This document shows, in pieces, positions 34,141 to 34,656 of a stretch of 34,656 nucleotides of DNA. The position numbers were made by a program, and so were the translations under genes. Under the pieces are notes generated by a model. That model worked only from the letters and a program-made list of their open reading frames with translations. It was not told the DNA's origin and made no database searches. This DNA is from an uncultured Holophagaceae bacterium (GTDB taxonomy: Bacteria > Acidobacteriota > Holophagae > Holophagales > Holophagaceae). The DNA lies in the NCBI GenBank assembly GCA_903884655.1, contig CAISFO010000066.1, positions 1-34,656 on the forward strand. Reading direction: 5' to 3'. How positions within the stretch are numbered: position 1 is the stretch's first letter; the number at the start of each line of letters is the position of its first letter.

Positions 34141-34656
34141 CTATGCAGCCAGATGCAGCGCGACGAGCAGCCAGTCGATGAGCTTGATGCCGATGAAGGG
34201 CACCACCAGACCGCCGGCCCCGTAGATCACCAGGTTCCGCTGCAGCAGCTGGGCGGCCCCCACGGGCCGGTACTTCACGCCGCGCAGGGCCAGGGGGATG
34301 AGGACCACGATGACCAGGGCGTTGAAGATCACCGCCGACAGGATGGCGCTCTCGGGGCTGTGGAGGCCCATGATGTTCAGAGCGCCCAGAGCCGGATAGG
34401 TAGCCACGAAGGCTGCGGGCAGAATGGCGAAGTACTTGGCCACGTCGTTGGCGATGCTGAAGGTGGTGAGCGAGCCCCGGGTCATGAGCATCTGCTTGCC
34501 GATCTCCACGATCTCGATGAGCTTGGTGGGATTGGAATCCAGGTCCACCATGTTGCCGGCTTCCTTCGCCGCCTGTGTGCCGCTGTTCATGGCCACCGCC
34601 ACGTCCGCCTGGGCCAGGGCCGGGGCGTCGTTGGTGCCGTCCCCGGTCATGGCCAC
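34141..34656 (-). CDS. kdpB: Potassium-transporting ATPase ATP-binding subunit KdpB, partial
   Basis: Only the C-terminal 171 or so residues are in the window; the gene runs off the right edge. The visible part begins at the P-type ATPase hinge motif [20 protein letters not shown] and continues through [36 protein letters not shown] and the last membrane helices. KdpB hydrolyses ATP to drive K+ uptake through KdpA. The kdpA gene should lie just outside the window on the right. Confidence 0.95.
   Translation of the reverse strand: MAMTGDGTNDAPALAQADVAVAMNSGTQAAKEAGNMVDLDSNPTKLIEIVEIGKQMLMTRGSLTTFSIANDVAKYFAILPAAFVATYPALGALNIMGLHSPESAILSAVIFNALVIVVLIPLALRGVKYRPVGAAQLLQRNLVIYGAGGLVVPFIGIKLIDWLLVALHLAA

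Overview
The window is GC-rich, tightly packed bacterial DNA from a Gram-negative type cell: lipoproteins, periplasmic proteins, a chemoreceptor and many multi-domain sensor kinases. The mix of a tandem-repeat chemoreceptor, multi-PAS kinases, a clostridial/methanogen-like nitrogenase and spread-out intergenic repeat elements suggests an anaerobic or microaerophilic Acidobacteriota member (Holophagaceae, Geothrix-like). That placement is inferred from protein flavour only, because no rRNA or other marker gene is present.

Layout. 1-2517 (+): the end of a chemotaxis operon (chemoreceptor, CheW, STAS protein, possible 45-codon ORF). 2702-4135 (-): pyruvate kinase. 4290-9873 (-): a three-gene signalling operon with a substrate-binding lipoprotein, a 1151-residue multi-PAS histidine kinase and a REC-kinase. 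10089-19919 (+): nitrogen fixation, with nifA then nifH-nifD-nifK-nifE-nifN-nifB. 20338-25118 (+): a nitrogenase-support module of a [2Fe-2S] ferredoxin, draT, draG and modABC. 25607-28447 (+): a HtrA-type protease, a secreted W/Y/G-rich protein and a membrane protein with a four-cysteine tail. 28437-29108 (-): a HAD-family dehalogenase. 29197-30165 (+): an inward-rectifier type K+ channel. 30162-34656 (-): kdpE, kdpD, kdpC and the 3' part of kdpB.

The centre of the window is a nearly self-contained diazotrophy island. NifA would activate nifHDKENB from a sigma-54 -24/-12 promoter visible ahead of nifH, and a second good sigma-54 element lies ahead of nifA itself. NifB and NifEN build the FeMo-cofactor, ModABC brings in molybdate, and DraT/DraG would switch NifH off and on by ADP-ribosylating Arg97. 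The nitrogenase subunits look like the group II/III type, which usually carries nifI1/nifI2 between nifH and nifD. Here that gap holds only 166 bases with a hairpin, so control by DraT/DraG appears to stand in for NifI.

The most unusual non-coding structure is a pair of related nested inverted-repeat elements (about 19921-20290 and 25152-25425). They flank the ferredoxin-draTG-modABC module on both sides and have no transposase. Two potassium systems (a Kir-like channel and Kdp) sit tail to tail and share a CTAG double stop.
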